A stretch of DNA of 64,000 bases from Sphingomonas bisphenolicum (GCF_024349785.1 NZ_AP018821.1:186001-250000), one strand, 5' to 3'; counted from the stretch's first letter, positions 9,106 to 18,178 are shown. Translations and numbers: made by a program. The notes: generated from the sequence alone by a model not told the origin.

Positions 9106-9980
9106 GACTTGGCTCCCTTCAGCCATGCTTCCAGCACGTCCTTGGGCCGGTAGCCCTCAAGCATGGCGCCGTCGCTGCGAACGATCACGGGGGTCCCGCT
9201 CAGGCCATGGCTGCGGGCGAACTGCTCGTTGGCGTCGAGACCGCGCGTGTCACATTTGCCGCTCTCGAAGGGCGCACCGGAATAGGCGGCGTGAAGCGCC
9301 TCTTCCCGGTTCTTGGCGCAATAGACGCGGTCGGCCAGATCCCGGCTGCCCAGGACCGAAATGGGCCTTTCGATGACCTTGACGTCCATGCTGCGCAGCA
9401 CGCTGGTAAGCGCGCGGCAGTAGCCGCAGCGAAAATCGGTAAAGACCGTGACGGACTGGCTCGATGCCTTGTTGCCCCAGACGATTGCTCCGTCGCGCGG
9501 CAGCCCAGCGAGCGACAGCGTGGCCGGGCGCTCCGGCACGGAGACACGGCGCGCGCCGGCTGTCGGTGCGAGGGGAGAAGCGTCCGCCTCGCCGCCGAGC
9601 GCGGCCGTCGCATTGGCCTTGGCCGCGCCGCCGACCAGCATGTCGGGGTTCATCTCCAGGAGGCGTGCCGCGGTCACGTCCTGCCGCGTTTCCATATCGT
9701 ATACCCGGCCGATGACCAGATAACGGGCGCCGCGATCGACATAGAAGAGGTTGGCGCCGGCGGTCACTTCGCACAGCCCTGCGACCTTGGCGCAGTTGAC
9801 CGCGCTGATCTCGGTCTTGGGCAGCCGGGCCTTGAGCAGGCCCGCGACCTGGCTGTCTTCGGTCGGCACGGCGGCGGCAGCGATGGCTGCAGCGCCCAGT
9901 CCCACAACGGGCAGGGCGATGAGGCCATAGCTCCAGGGCGTGCGCGCAACAACGGCGCGAAGGCGATCAGTTACGGACAT
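9102..9980 (-). CDS. dsbC: DsbC/DsbG-like thiol-disulphide isomerase of the tra operon
   Basis: Periplasmic disulphide isomerase, expected to fold the Cys-rich TraN and TraU. The start is ATG 9978-9980 (MSVTDRL). The 292-aa product has one N-terminal membrane or signal segment, a DsbC-type dimerisation region (residues about 40-100), a linker, and a thioredoxin fold with FTDFRCGYCR as the CxxC active site and GTPVIV holding the cis-proline. Such genes are common inside F-type operons and are often called trbB or dsbC. Confidence 0.87.
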   Translation of the reverse strand: MSVTDRLRAVVARTPWSYGLIALPVVGLGAAAIAAAAVPTEDSQVAGLLKARLPKTEISAVNCAKVAGLCEVTAGANLFYVDRGARYLVIGRVYDMETRQDVTAARLLEMNPDMLVGGAAKANATAALGGEADASPLAPTAGARRVSVPERPATLSLAGLPRDGAIVWGNKASSQSVTVFTDFRCGYCRALTSVLRSMDVKVIERPISVLGSRDLADRVYCAKNREEALHAAYSGAPFESGKCDTRGLDANEQFARSHGLSGTPVIVRSDGAMLEGYRPKDVLEAWLKGAKS

Positions 9981-11298
9981 AGACACCCTCCAGAAAGACG
10001 ATTTCGACATCGATGCCGGTCGGCATCTCGATCACCGGCTGATATTGTTCGGCGCGCTCGATCAGATATTTCGAGACCATGTCGCCGGTCTGGGCGACGC
10101 CTTCCCCGAAGCCACCCTCCAGGATCTCGCCCGCCGAGAGTTTGTCGCGCTTGCCGTTTGTGGTGATGTTGGTGCCCTGGAACACCGAATTGGCGTTTGC
10201 GGAGAAACCGCGGCCAAAACCACCGAAGAGGCCGGCAATGAAGGCCTGCGTCACCAGCCCGCCTTCGCGCGAGACCACCCGGCCGCGCACCCCGGTCTTG
10301 CCGCCGAAGGCGATGAAGCCCTTGACCTCCGAGACCGCATAGCGGCCGCCGGGCTGCGGACAGGTCATCTTCTGCAGTTTGACGTAGACCTTCTCGGCCG
10401 AAAGGTCGCCGCGCGCCGCTCCGTTGATGAGGCAGCCCTCGATCTTCGTGGTGAGCAGGCGCCCGTTCTGGAAGACGCTGCGTGCAGGGCCTGTCACGCG
10501 CAGCACGACCGGAAGCGGGTCGGACTGGCTGTTGACGCCGGCACTGGCATCGACGCCGACGATCACCTTGGCGGATGCGAAGCTGTTGGGCGGCAGGTAA
10601 TTGACGCTGTCGGTATAGACCGTGTTGCCCTTGGCGACGCGCGAGGCATTGCCGGTCTCGGTGGTCTGGAAGTTCACCATCTTGACCTCCGCGCCGCCCA
10701 TCGGCGCGCCGGCGGGCCCGGCCGCCCCCGGCGTGCCATCGGGCCGCCGATAGGCCTGGGTCCCGCCCGGACCGTAAAGCGCGGCTGGACCTGGTTGGGG
10801 CGGCGGTGCCGCCCGCTGCTGGGCCGCCTCGCGCTTGAGCCGTTCGTTCTCGGCCTGGTAGGCGGAGAAGACCCGCTGGCCGTCGGCCTGAAGGGCCTGG
10901 TTCTGCCCCTTCAGCGCCTCGACCTGGGCTGCCAGCGCGTCGACGCGGTTTTGCTGCGCATTCACCGACTTCAGCTGGTTTTCCATCGACTGGAACTGGT
11001 TCTCGGACATTCCCATCCACTCCTGTTGGGAGAGGTTGCGGTTCACCAGATCCTTGGTCGACACCTCGACCTTTTCGCCGTCGTCCTCTTCAGCCGCGTC
11101 CTTGTCGTTGCCCCCGAAGATCCAGAAGGACGAGAGCACCAGCCCCGCGCCGGCAACGCCCGCGAGCAACAACCGCTGCTTCTTGCGGGTCGCCTCGTTG
11201 CTGCCGATTTCACCGGTTACCGGAGAAACATTCTCTGTTTCTTCATCGGGACCGTCCAGGGTGCGACGGGTGCGCGAGAAAATGTCCGCGAGTGCCAT
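9967..11298 (-). CDS. traB: TraB, inner-membrane component of the T4SS core complex
   Basis: VirB10-like scaffold spanning the envelope. The 443-aa product has a cytoplasmic N-terminus, a membrane helix at about residues 42-62, an acidic then coiled-coil stretch (residues about 85-160, QFQSMENQLKSVNAQQNRVD), a Pro-rich linker and a C-terminal beta-barrel domain (GSNSA-like core with IEGCLINGAARGDLSAEKVYV). Length and order match TraB. It starts 4 bases after the traK stop. Confidence 0.94.
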   Translation of the reverse strand: MALADIFSRTRRTLDGPDEETENVSPVTGEIGSNEATRKKQRLLLAGVAGAGLVLSSFWIFGGNDKDAAEEDDGEKVEVSTKDLVNRNLSQQEWMGMSENQFQSMENQLKSVNAQQNRVDALAAQVEALKGQNQALQADGQRVFSAYQAENERLKREAAQQRAAPPPQPGPAALYGPGGTQAYRRPDGTPGAAGPAGAPMGGAEVKMVNFQTTETGNASRVAKGNTVYTDSVNYLPPNSFASAKVIVGVDASAGVNSQSDPLPVVLRVTGPARSVFQNGRLLTTKIEGCLINGAARGDLSAEKVYVKLQKMTCPQPGGRYAVSEVKGFIAFGGKTGVRGRVVSREGGLVTQAFIAGLFGGFGRGFSANANSVFQGTNITTNGKRDKLSAGEILEGGFGEGVAQTGDMVSKYLIERAEQYQPVIEMPTGIDVEIVFLEGVYVRN

Positions 11299-11302
11299 AT
11301 GA

Positions 11303-12106
11303 CTACCTCCCGATCTGCGAGACGAGATAGGCCGTGGTGACCTTGCCTGGCGCGAGCGTCGGCTCGGCGATGGAGACGGCGAGCGCGCTGCGCGGCGCGA
11401 CCGCGCCTTCGTTGAGAGCGATCGGCGCGTTGCTCATATTCTCGATGCGCAGAACCTTGCCGGTAAGCTCCTGCCCCCGATATTCCGCGATCATCTGGAC
11501 TTTGAGCCCGCCGACGAAGACCGGGCGCAAAGTGCGCTGCCGCATCTCGTAGCCATCGACGATGCTGTTGGAATACATCGCCTGAACGAGTTCGACGGCT
11601 GCATCCTGCGGGCCGGCCTTGACCGTGGTGGCGACCGCCTCAGCCGAACGATCTTTCGCGATCGCCGGGTTGGAAACGAAGACCTGCGCCGCCTGCTCGC
11701 CGCCGATGCGGCAAACGAACTTGTAGACATAGCCGCGCTTGGTCGTGCCGAAGAAGGAGAGGGCGGGCCGCCCGAAACCCTCGGGTACCGACAGATAGAT
11801 GTCCCCGCGCACCGGTTCGTTGACGACGCTGAAATCGTCCGTCGGATTGCCGGTGGAGATCTTCGAGACGCTGGCGAACTCGTCCTCGACGAGGCTGATG
11901 CGGGTCAGGTCCTTGGCCGACGCCTGGCAGTCGACCTGGCTGCTGTCGGACGCCATGATCGTCTGGTCCGCCCAGGCGGGCTCGGCGACCAGGAGCAGAC
12001 CCACCGCGACCAGTCCCGCGCCCATGAAACGGCTCGCGTGGAAATAATATCGGGAGCACAAGGCTGCGCCGGCAGCCGTGCTGCCGATGGCGATAGCACT
12101 CATCAT
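11303..12106 (-). CDS. traK: TraK, secretin-like periplasmic T4SS protein
   Basis: VirB9-like core complex protein that pairs with TraV and TraB. The chosen ATG (12104-12106) overlaps the traE stop as ATGA and has AGGAGATC ahead of it. This gives 267 aa with a 45-residue leader; the cleavable signal really begins near an internal Met (MGAGLVAVGLLLVAEPAWA), so the start at 12025 is an alternative. The mature part has SVPEGFGRPALSFFGTTKRG and the C-terminal APRSALAVSIAEPTLAPG typical of TraK. Confidence 0.9.
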   Translation of the reverse strand: MMSAIAIGSTAAGAALCSRYYFHASRFMGAGLVAVGLLLVAEPAWADQTIMASDSSQVDCQASAKDLTRISLVEDEFASVSKISTGNPTDDFSVVNEPVRGDIYLSVPEGFGRPALSFFGTTKRGYVYKFVCRIGGEQAAQVFVSNPAIAKDRSAEAVATTVKAGPQDAAVELVQAMYSNSIVDGYEMRQRTLRPVFVGGLKVQMIAEYRGQELTGKVLRIENMSNAPIALNEGAVAPRSALAVSIAEPTLAPGKVTTAYLVSQIGR

Positions 12107-12669
12107 TGATCTCCTTCCTCGGCTTTGGACACCATCCCGAAGCCGACGAGCTGCAGCGAGACGCCCGAATATTTCCATTTGAAGCGGAAGGTCCGGCGGT
12201 CCTTGGAGATGACCTTGCTGCCTACGATCGTGTGCAGGTCGCCCGTCACGTCCGAGGTCAGATTGTCCGGATCGAGCTTCATCGATTGGATCGCGAAGAA
12301 CTGCGCGATCGAGGATCCGCGCTGCTCGTTGACGATTTTGAGAAGGTCCGCCTTGAGCCGCCCCTGTGCGCTTGGCGCCGTGATATCGAGAACCGACTTC
12401 ATCCAGTATTCCAGGTTGCTCGGCGACCGATCGAGGGTCAGCACCGCGGCGTCGCGTGTGACCATCTCCAGATACTCGCGGCTGACCCCGGCGCTGCTGA
12501 CTGTGAGCGGCGACCGCAGGATCGGCTGCAGGACGATCTCCCGATCGCGGGTCGCAACCATCAGGAAGAGGATGGCGGTCAGCGCTGCGAGCACGCCGGC
12601 AATGGCGACGAGGATGTTGCGCTGCTTGAGAACGCGCTGGCTTTGCGCGTGGCTGTTGGCGATCTCCAT
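12103..12669 (-). CDS. traE: TraE, inner-membrane pilus assembly protein
   Basis: VirB5-position component of F-type systems. The 188-aa product has one N-terminal membrane helix (residues about 20-40), then a periplasmic domain with SREYLEMVTRDAAVLTLDR, a hallmark of TraE, and a beta-rich C-terminus (TFRFKWKYSG). It lies between traL and traK as in F and overlaps traK by four bases. Confidence 0.93.
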   Translation of the reverse strand: MEIANSHAQSQRVLKQRNILVAIAGVLAALTAILFLMVATRDREIVLQPILRSPLTVSSAGVSREYLEMVTRDAAVLTLDRSPSNLEYWMKSVLDITAPSAQGRLKADLLKIVNEQRGSSIAQFFAIQSMKLDPDNLTSDVTGDLHTIVGSKVISKDRRTFRFKWKYSGVSLQLVGFGMVSKAEEGDQ

Positions 12670-12670
12670 G

Positions 12671-12961
12671 TCAGCCGGCCATCAGTCGAAGGTAGGAGGG
12701 CGGTGTCGCCTTCATGCCGGTGAACCCGGCCGGAAGGTGCCAATAGGCCATGTGCAGCAGCCAGGATGCCGCCCGTCCCGCCTTAGCGCGCTTCAAGCCC
12801 CACCAGCCTGCTCCAGCGAGCAAAATGCCGATAAGGATATGCTGAGACAGGATCCCCCAGGTGAACGGAATCACCATCGCGAGGAACTCATCCAGGGTCC
12901 ACAGCCCGATCAGTTCTGGATCATCCAGATGAGTTGGAATGACATATTTGTCCGCAGACAT
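12671..12961 (-). CDS. traL: TraL, small inner-membrane pilus assembly protein
   Basis: A 96-aa protein of the TraL family (VirB3-like). The start is ATG 12959-12961, with GGAGG in front of it; a longer open frame upstream is not coding. Conserved features are IPTHLDDPELIGLWTLDE at the N-terminus, one long hydrophobic hairpin (residues about 28-54) and the WHLP motif near the C-terminus. It follows the pilin gene after about 55 bases. Confidence 0.93.
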   Translation of the reverse strand: MSADKYVIPTHLDDPELIGLWTLDEFLAMVIPFTWGILSQHILIGILLAGAGWWGLKRAKAGRAASWLLHMAYWHLPAGFTGMKATPPSYLRLMAG

Positions 12962-13017
12962 CGCACCACCCTCCATTTGGACCGTCGGCGCTGCTACGCC
13001 GCCGGCCCGAACCCACG

Positions 13018-13338
13018 TCAGATCGTTGCGGTGACGGTCGAGGTGACGATCGGCACGCCGGTGCCGGCGCCCACGCCGACACCCACCGGGATGGCGATCT
13101 GACCCATCGAGAAGCGGCCCGAGGCGAGCGCGACCACGCCGCCGGCGAGGCTGAGCACGGTGATGATCTTGCCGCCCGATCCCTCGAGGAAGTCGGTGAA
13201 CTTGGTGAGCGCGGTGTCGAAGGTGGTGTCGGCGCCGGCGAAGGCCGGTCCGGCGAACATGAGCAGCGCGAAGGCCAGCGCCGCGATCACGAGGATCGCA
13301 AGCTCTACCCGCCCGCCATGCTTCAGTACCTGTTGCAT
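13018..13338 (-). CDS. traA: TraA-like pilin precursor
   Basis: Main pilus subunit. Two in-frame ATG codons compete: the first (13344) has only 2 bases between AAGGAA and itself, the second (13338) has a good gap of about 7, so I chose the second (106 aa). A leader of about 35 residues ends in AGPAFA, a good signal-peptidase site, leaving a mature pilin of about 70 residues with two hydrophobic segments (KIITVLSLAGGVVALA and a Gly/Val-rich C-terminal one) joined by a short polar loop (SGRFSMGQ), the VirB2/TraA shape. It is the first gene of the tra operon. Confidence 0.88.
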   Translation of the reverse strand: MQQVLKHGGRVELAILVIAALAFALLMFAGPAFAGADTTFDTALTKFTDFLEGSGGKIITVLSLAGGVVALASGRFSMGQIAIPVGVGVGAGTGVPIVTSTVTATI

Positions 13339-13699
13339 GAGCATTTCCTTCCGATTGAGACGCGGCGGTTCCGCGCCCAATCGAAGGCTGTCCCCTCGCT
13401 CGCCGGCCGAGCAACCTTCCCCGGCTCGGCGCGTTGCGGGGGACATGAATTTTTCTTCCAGCCCGAGTCGCTTGGCGCTGCGCGCGAACCGCTCCGGTAC
13501 GCGCTGCGAGCCGGGGTGGCCCGCTGTGCAGACCGGGACGGTCACCAGCGCGCGCCACGCTGGCCCGAAATCCGAGCCACCCGCGCGACTCGCGAAAATT
13601 TGCGATAAGATTGGTTAACGGTTAGGTTCTACCGTGGAATCGGCAGGAGCTTCGTGCCGCGTAGCAAGGACGCGGGATCCGGCACTCCAGGGGGGTCGA
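13339..13699. promoter_or_regulatory. Divergent control region between the tra operon and a plus-strand gene
   Basis: About 360 bases without a convincing gene separate traA (leftward) from the next rightward gene. Most is GC-rich, but bases 13591-13630 are AT-rich and contain TCGCGAAAATTTGCGA (an imperfect palindrome) and the near repeats GGTTAACGGTTAGG. I expect the tra promoter and its operator here. I cannot fix a -10/-35 pair with confidence and saw no clear oriT. Confidence 0.4.
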
Positions 13700-14212
13700 G
13701 TGGGGCAGGGTTACAAAACGTCACAGGGACAGGACGCGGCGGGAGTGGGTTTCCCCCGACAGGTCAGCATCGATATTTCCGAGCACTTCTTCCGCCTCAC
13801 CACCGAAAGCGTGCGGCTGCGATCGAACGAAACCCATTCTTACCAGACGCTCGCGACGCTGGTGAATGCGCGCGCCGCCTCCGCCGCGGCCATGGATCAT
13901 GATTCCGATGTGCTTCGCTCGCATCTGGACAAGATCCCCACCGAAGGCGGCATTCGTATCAAACTGCGCGTTACCGCGAGCAGCGCCGAGAACCTCAGCG
14001 AGGCCCAGCATATTCTGGCCAGGCAACTCGGGCAGGGCATGTCCGCCGGCGACATGCTGTCGCTTCTCCTGTTCGACTATATCGTCGAGCAGAAGGCGAA
14101 GGCCGTCGTGGCGAAGCTGCGCGAACAGGGGCTCGATTTACCGCCTGCCAAGCCCGCCGGAAAAATTGCGAGCGATTCGCAACAGACAAGTCCATCCGTT
14201 CCAATGGCTTAG
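13700..14212 (+). CDS. Uncharacterised plasmid protein divergent from tra
   Basis: I chose the GTG at 13700 because AGGGGGG sits five bases before it; the open frame could start at a GTG at 13634. The 170-aa product has a moderately conserved-looking core (FPRQVSIDISEHFFRL, then a long helical segment with SAENLSEAQHILARQL) and a polar disordered tail. No membrane segment or catalytic motif is visible. Position facing the tra operon hints at a regulatory or DNA-binding role, which is inference only. Confidence 0.6.
   Translation: MGQGYKTSQGQDAAGVGFPRQVSIDISEHFFRLTTESVRLRSNETHSYQTLATLVNARAASAAAMDHDSDVLRSHLDKIPTEGGIRIKLRVTASSAENLSEAQHILARQLGQGMSAGDMLSLLLFDYIVEQKAKAVVAKLREQGLDLPPAKPAGKIASDSQQTSPSVPMA
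14166..14182. promoter_or_regulatory. Perfect inverted repeat TTGCGA-N5-TCGCAA, possible operator
   Basis: TTGCGA at 14166-14171 and its exact complement TCGCAA at 14177-14182 flank a 5-base spacer. It lies at the end of the preceding gene, about 125 bases before the helix-turn-helix gene start. A related, imperfect copy (TCGCGAAAATTTGCGA) is in the tra control region near 13590-13605. The shared TTGCGA half-site makes a common regulator possible. Confidence 0.3.
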
Positions 14213-14307
14213 ACGATACCTATAAAGAAATTCAGGTCAGAGGTTGTTGCAAAGCGTTTCCCGCTGTGATTTGGTGCTCTTACGGAGCAGGATCAGGGGG
14301 CCGGTTC

Positions 14308-14856
14308 ATGACATCCCTTGCCAGCAGCGGGGCACCTTCCTCGACGGACGAAAGCAAGTCCGCTGAAGAGAGCGCTGCGATCCCCTTCAGGGACTATATT
14401 CCTTACATTCTTCAAGCGATGTCGGATCAAAATGTGAGCGTGCGGAAACTGGCGCTCAAGACCGGCATCAGACGTAACCGCCTGTCTAATCTTCTGCGGC
14501 CCACCGCCGATCCTTCCACCCGCGAGAGCATGACGCTCGTCGAGTTCCAGACGATCCTTCATGTCCTTCAAATCGGGTTCATCCAGGCCGTTCTCGGTGT
14601 CGAAACTCTTCGCGACCTGGATCTTCTCCATGACGGCCGATTCTCGACGATGATGCAGATGATTTCCGAGGTGTTCGCGAGCCTACCGCTCTCGCTTGTC
14701 CATGCGCTCAACGAAGTGGAAGGCATGGATGGCACCGAGATCCGCCGCGAATGGGCAGGCCCCTTGCGCGACGGCGTCGTTGACCGGGTGGTACGCGAGG
14801 TCATAGCGATCATCGAGCGGCGCGCCCGCATGGAGCAGAGCTTCCGCCTGGATTGA
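14308..14856 (+). CDS. Helix-turn-helix (XRE-like) regulator, candidate tra regulator
   Basis: The ATG at 14308 follows AGGGGG with a normal gap. The 182-aa product carries a helix-turn-helix around residues 38-62 (VSVRKLALKTGIRRNRLSNL) followed by a long helical C-terminal domain of unknown type. The HTH resembles the Cro/C1 fold. It faces away from the tra operon and is the only clear DNA-binding protein near it, so it may repress or time conjugation. Confidence 0.7.
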   Translation: MTSLASSGAPSSTDESKSAEESAAIPFRDYIPYILQAMSDQNVSVRKLALKTGIRRNRLSNLLRPTADPSTRESMTLVEFQTILHVLQIGFIQAVLGVETLRDLDLLHDGRFSTMMQMISEVFASLPLSLVHALNEVEGMDGTEIRREWAGPLRDGVVDRVVREVIAIIERRARMEQSFRLD

Positions 14857-14906
14857 CCGTCGGACGCCGTCCGTGCGGTTCGCACTGGCGTCCGTTGCCT
14901 CGGGTC

Positions 14907-15902
14907 TCAGAAGCGCGAAACGATCGCGCTGCGTCCATTGAAACGCGGAGATGTTGGAGCGGGCGGCAACGATGGGCCGGTGACACTGGCGGTCCGCGTG
15001 AAACCGCTCAGGCGCCGCCAGTTGAGGAGGATATCGTCGACATAGGCCTGGGTCTCGGCGATCCGCGGCACCTGGCCGCCCCGCACCCGTCCCGGCCCGG
15101 CATTATAGGCCGCCAACGCCAGATGGACCTGGCCGAAGCGATCGAGCTGGCTGCGCAGATAGCGCGCGCCGCCGTGCAGATTCTGCTCGATATCGTAGCG
15201 ATCCACGCCCAGCCCCGCAGCCGTGCCGGGCATGAGCTGGGTCAATCCATAGGCATTTTTCGGCGAGACGGCCCGGTCATTGTAGCGGCTTTCACGGATG
15301 ATCATGGCGTCGAAAAGGCCGACCGGGATGCCATATTGGCACGCGATCGCGCTCATCATCCCGTAATAGCCCGCCCGCCGGATCTCCGCCTGGGCGCTGA
15401 GAAAACCGGCCGGCCGATAGCCTCCGGCATAGCATCCTGGCGTGTATCGGGTTGCGGCGCTGGCAAAGGCCAGTCCGCCGCGCATCCACGCCGGAACGCG
15501 TATCGCCTCCAGCGTCGGCGCGGCAAAAACGCCGGGCGCGGCCGCAACCGGGGGCGCAGCACCGGCAGCGGCCAGGTCGACCGGCGAGGCCTCGCCGGGG
15601 ACCGCTTGCCCGTAGGTCTGCGCCATCTGAAACTGCACCCATTTGCGGCTGAGATCATGAACGCTGAACGACGCTGGAAGCGCGGCAGGACTTGCCTCGG
15701 CGAGCGGGGCTCCTTCGTCCACCGCGGGCGTGTCCGGGCGGTCTGTGCCATCTGCGCCCGCAGCGGCCGGCAGGCGTGGCGGCGCCGGCACGCCCATCGT
15801 GATGAGCTGAACGGTACGCGGCGAACCTTGCGGGCTGGCGGCGGCAAGCGGGGCTGCGAGGGTGATGGTGAGCAGCGGTGCAGCAAGGAGCGCGGTCTTC
15901 AT
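14907..15902 (-). CDS. SLT-family lytic transglycosylase
   Basis: Cuts peptidoglycan to open a path for the conjugation channel, the role of such genes beside T4SS operons. The start is ATG 15900-15902 with GGGAGG ahead. The 331-aa product has a signal peptide (ending LAAPLAAA), a Pro/Ala-rich region, and a C-terminal SLT domain (residues about 185-300): IIRESRYNDRAVSP with the catalytic Glu, NAYGLTQLMPGTA and LALAAYNAGPGRV. All family motifs are present. Confidence 0.92.
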   Translation of the reverse strand: MKTALLAAPLLTITLAAPLAAASPQGSPRTVQLITMGVPAPPRLPAAAGADGTDRPDTPAVDEGAPLAEASPAALPASFSVHDLSRKWVQFQMAQTYGQAVPGEASPVDLAAAGAAPPVAAAPGVFAAPTLEAIRVPAWMRGGLAFASAATRYTPGCYAGGYRPAGFLSAQAEIRRAGYYGMMSAIACQYGIPVGLFDAMIIRESRYNDRAVSPKNAYGLTQLMPGTAAGLGVDRYDIEQNLHGGARYLRSQLDRFGQVHLALAAYNAGPGRVRGGQVPRIAETQAYVDDILLNWRRLSGFTRTASVTGPSLPPAPTSPRFNGRSAIVSRF

Positions 15903-16012
15903 AAAACCTCCCGAAACCTGTCCTTGCCCGAGTGGAGGTGAACCCAAATCCCGTTGTCAATCCCGCGGCGCCTAGTCAGACTTTGCCCATTGCGCTCCAA
16001 AAGGGCTCCTCC

Positions 16013-17308
16013 ATGTGGCTGATCGACCGGCAAGGCGACGGACAAAAAGGTCGTCGCATCCCCCTTCCCGACCTCGTGCGGTCCGCACTGGTGCGCTGGT
16101 ATATGGGCGAAGGCTCGCGCGGCGATGAAGAGGCGGGGATCGCGCTTGTCCAGCAAGCACGGATCGGCGCCAAGTGGATCGCATGCGACTGCCTGGGTCC
16201 CGACACCCGGCCGCCGGTCCTGACCCCCGCCTTCCTGTCGGAAGCTGAAACCTATTATCTGCGGCGCCTGACGGGCGCCGACCGGCCCGAGCATCGTCCC
16301 CAATGCCCCTTCTTTCGCGAGCAGGCGACCAATCGCATTTCGGAGATCCGTACACCCCATTCGCCGGCCGATCCCCCGGAAGGTTATTTCGAAGTGCTGC
16401 GGCCAGCCCCTGAGAAGCTCGCGCAAAAGCCGCAGGCCGACAGTATCGACGACAGGACGCGAAATGCGACGGTGCCGCGTCTCGCCCGCCTTCTTTGGCG
16501 TCTTATGACCCTGGCCGGTGTCCATCGCACGCCGCCGCTTGGCGCGGAGCCCCCTGAACGCTCCATTGCGCAAGAATTCAGGGCCTTGAGCGCGGCGGCC
16601 GCGCGGATCGAGCTTGCACCCGGCATCGAGCTCGGCCGCGCCTTATGGACACACGCCCGTCCCTTTCACAGCAATCGCGTCTTCGCAGGCCTGCGCGCGC
16701 TATCCCATCAGTGGCCACCGGGTCACGCACCGCAGGCGTTCCTCGCGCTCTACGCAACAGCGGTGCAGGGTGCGACCATCCATGTCGCGGGCGCCGAGCC
16801 GCTGGTGCTCGCCAATCGGGTGCAGTCCCCATCGATCCGCGGCAACCCGATCAAAGGTCCTTACCTGGTGCTGGTCGTGGTCGGCGAATATCCCGAGGCC
16901 GACGGCTATGCGGCGCTGCGCGCCTATGCGCAGCCCATCCTCTCAGGCCAGCGTTTCGTGCCGGTTGCCTCCGAATTCGAGCGATCTCTTTATCGCGGCC
17001 TGCTCGACGCGCGACGCGCGCTCGATCGCCTCGGTATCGACCTGGTGATCGAAAAGCCGCTCTTCGACCAGTTGACCCCGCAAGGCCCCTGTCGGCCCGA
17101 CTTCCTGCTTGAAGCGCAATCGAGGGAGACCGGCGAGGTCCGGCAGCTGGTCGTTGCGGCGCAGAGCGCGCTCGGCGAGAACTATCTGGCGGTGAGAGCC
17201 GCCATCCATCCGCGCCTGGAGACGATCGCGCCGCTGATTAGCCTCGGGCCTGACGCGCTCGAACGCGGCGCCGTACCGGATATCGTGCGAACCGCCTTAG
17301 GCCTGTGA
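16013..17308 (+). CDS. Uncharacterised protein with a core domain shared with the gene at 35.6 kb
   Basis: A 431-aa protein from the ATG at 16013 (MWLIDRQGDG); an upstream ATG at 15932 would overlap the lytic transglycosylase start. The N-terminus has Cys-containing patches (ACDCLGPDTRPP, QCPFF). The middle-to-C-terminal part (GPYLVLVVVGEYPEADG through RFVPVASEFERSLYRG) aligns by eye with the 295-aa protein at 35614. The C-terminus (CRPDFLLEAQ, then RQLVVAA) could be a PD-(D/E)xK-like nuclease patch, though I am not sure. Function unknown. Confidence 0.7.
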   Translation: MWLIDRQGDGQKGRRIPLPDLVRSALVRWYMGEGSRGDEEAGIALVQQARIGAKWIACDCLGPDTRPPVLTPAFLSEAETYYLRRLTGADRPEHRPQCPFFREQATNRISEIRTPHSPADPPEGYFEVLRPAPEKLAQKPQADSIDDRTRNATVPRLARLLWRLMTLAGVHRTPPLGAEPPERSIAQEFRALSAAAARIELAPGIELGRALWTHARPFHSNRVFAGLRALSHQWPPGHAPQAFLALYATAVQGATIHVAGAEPLVLANRVQSPSIRGNPIKGPYLVLVVVGEYPEADGYAALRAYAQPILSGQRFVPVASEFERSLYRGLLDARRALDRLGIDLVIEKPLFDQLTPQGPCRPDFLLEAQSRETGEVRQLVVAAQSALGENYLAVRAAIHPRLETIAPLISLGPDALERGAVPDIVRTALGL

Positions 17309-17354
17309 GCCCGGCGCATTAGACAATTGTGATGCGGCAAGCGCGCCCCTCTGC

Positions 17355-17624
17355 TCAGGACCAGCGGAGCGTCGCGGCAAACCATGCCACGATGCACAAG
17401 GTGACCGGCGTCGACAGCAAATAGAGTTTCTGCCAGCGCCACCAGGTCCGCGGCAGGAACAATGCCGCTCCGCGTACACCGTGGATCTGGCGCCAGGCAC
17501 GCTCCTGAACCAGCTGTCCGAGAAGCACGGCGACCGACAGCGAAACCGCGAGCGCGCAGCACAGGCCGACGCCAACGTAAATCGCAAGCCAATTGGCAAT
17601 TTCCATCTGCGTCAACTGCGCCAT
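17355..17624 (-). CDS. Small two-helix membrane protein (hypothetical)
   Basis: An 89-aa frame with two strongly hydrophobic segments (residues about 11-36 and 68-84) and basic, Trp-rich flanks (LPRTWWRWQKLYLL). It ends shortly after the convergent 431-aa gene. The ribosome site is weak (AGAGAA). Membrane-protein character in GC-rich DNA supports it as real, but I know no family. Confidence 0.5.
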   Translation of the reverse strand: MAQLTQMEIANWLAIYVGVGLCCALAVSLSVAVLLGQLVQERAWRQIHGVRGAALFLPRTWWRWQKLYLLSTPVTLCIVAWFAATLRWS

Positions 17625-17790
17625 GATTCTCTATGTCTTTCTTGCCATGTCCAGTACGCGCTTGAGACGACACCTGTTCCCGCGCGTTCGACACTTCCTA
17701 GCAGAAGCATATTGGCAAATGGTTTAGCTCCAAAATGGTCTTAATTCAGCCTGTTGAACCCGCTCATTCTTTGCCCATCTTGCCCCGAGG

Positions 17791-18129
17791 GTGAATGAAG
17801 GCCGCACGGGGTGCCTGAAGCGTCGCGGGTTCGTGCGGAATCCCACGAAAGGCAACGGTTCAAGGGCGAAGAAGGCTGTGCTGGCTACGGTATTGGTGAT
17901 CGTCTTCCAGGGGACGGAAAAGGTGGGCATCTATGACGATCAGCCAGCGGCCAGCGCGGCCTTGTGGAGCTTCGTCGACGCGCATTGGGACGAGGCGCAC
18001 CATGGTCCCGCGCCAGATACGAGGAGCGAGGCGCAACTGAACCTCTTCTTTGCCGAAGAGGGCGACAGCTATGTCATTGCGGAGGCGGATCTGGGCGACG
18101 CAGCGCAAGCGCTCGGCTCGCCGCTATAA
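17791..18129 (+). CDS. Small hypothetical protein
   Basis: A 112-aa frame. The first 30 residues are basic and may not be translated; the better-looking part starts near LVIVFQGTEKVGIYDDQ and ends with FFAEEGDSYVIAEADLGDA. The acidic, soluble C-terminal part has normal codon use for this DNA. No motif recognised. The true start could be an internal GTG around 17890-17905. Confidence 0.45.
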   Translation: MNEGRTGCLKRRGFVRNPTKGNGSRAKKAVLATVLVIVFQGTEKVGIYDDQPAASAALWSFVDAHWDEAHHGPAPDTRSEAQLNLFFAEEGDSYVIAEADLGDAAQALGSPL

Positions 18130-18161
18130 GCAAGTTGGATCCAACGATCTCGAAGGCTGTG

Positions 18162-18178
18162 TGATGTTTTATACATCA
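18162..18178. promoter_or_regulatory. Inverted repeat TGATGT-N5-ACATCA in an AT-rich patch
   Basis: TGATGT (18162-18167) and ACATCA (18173-18178) are exact complements around TTTAT. They begin a markedly AT-rich patch (to about 18225) in otherwise GC-rich sequence, upstream of the DUF983 gene. The shape fits a repressor operator overlapping a promoter, but no regulator is assigned. Confidence 0.3.
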
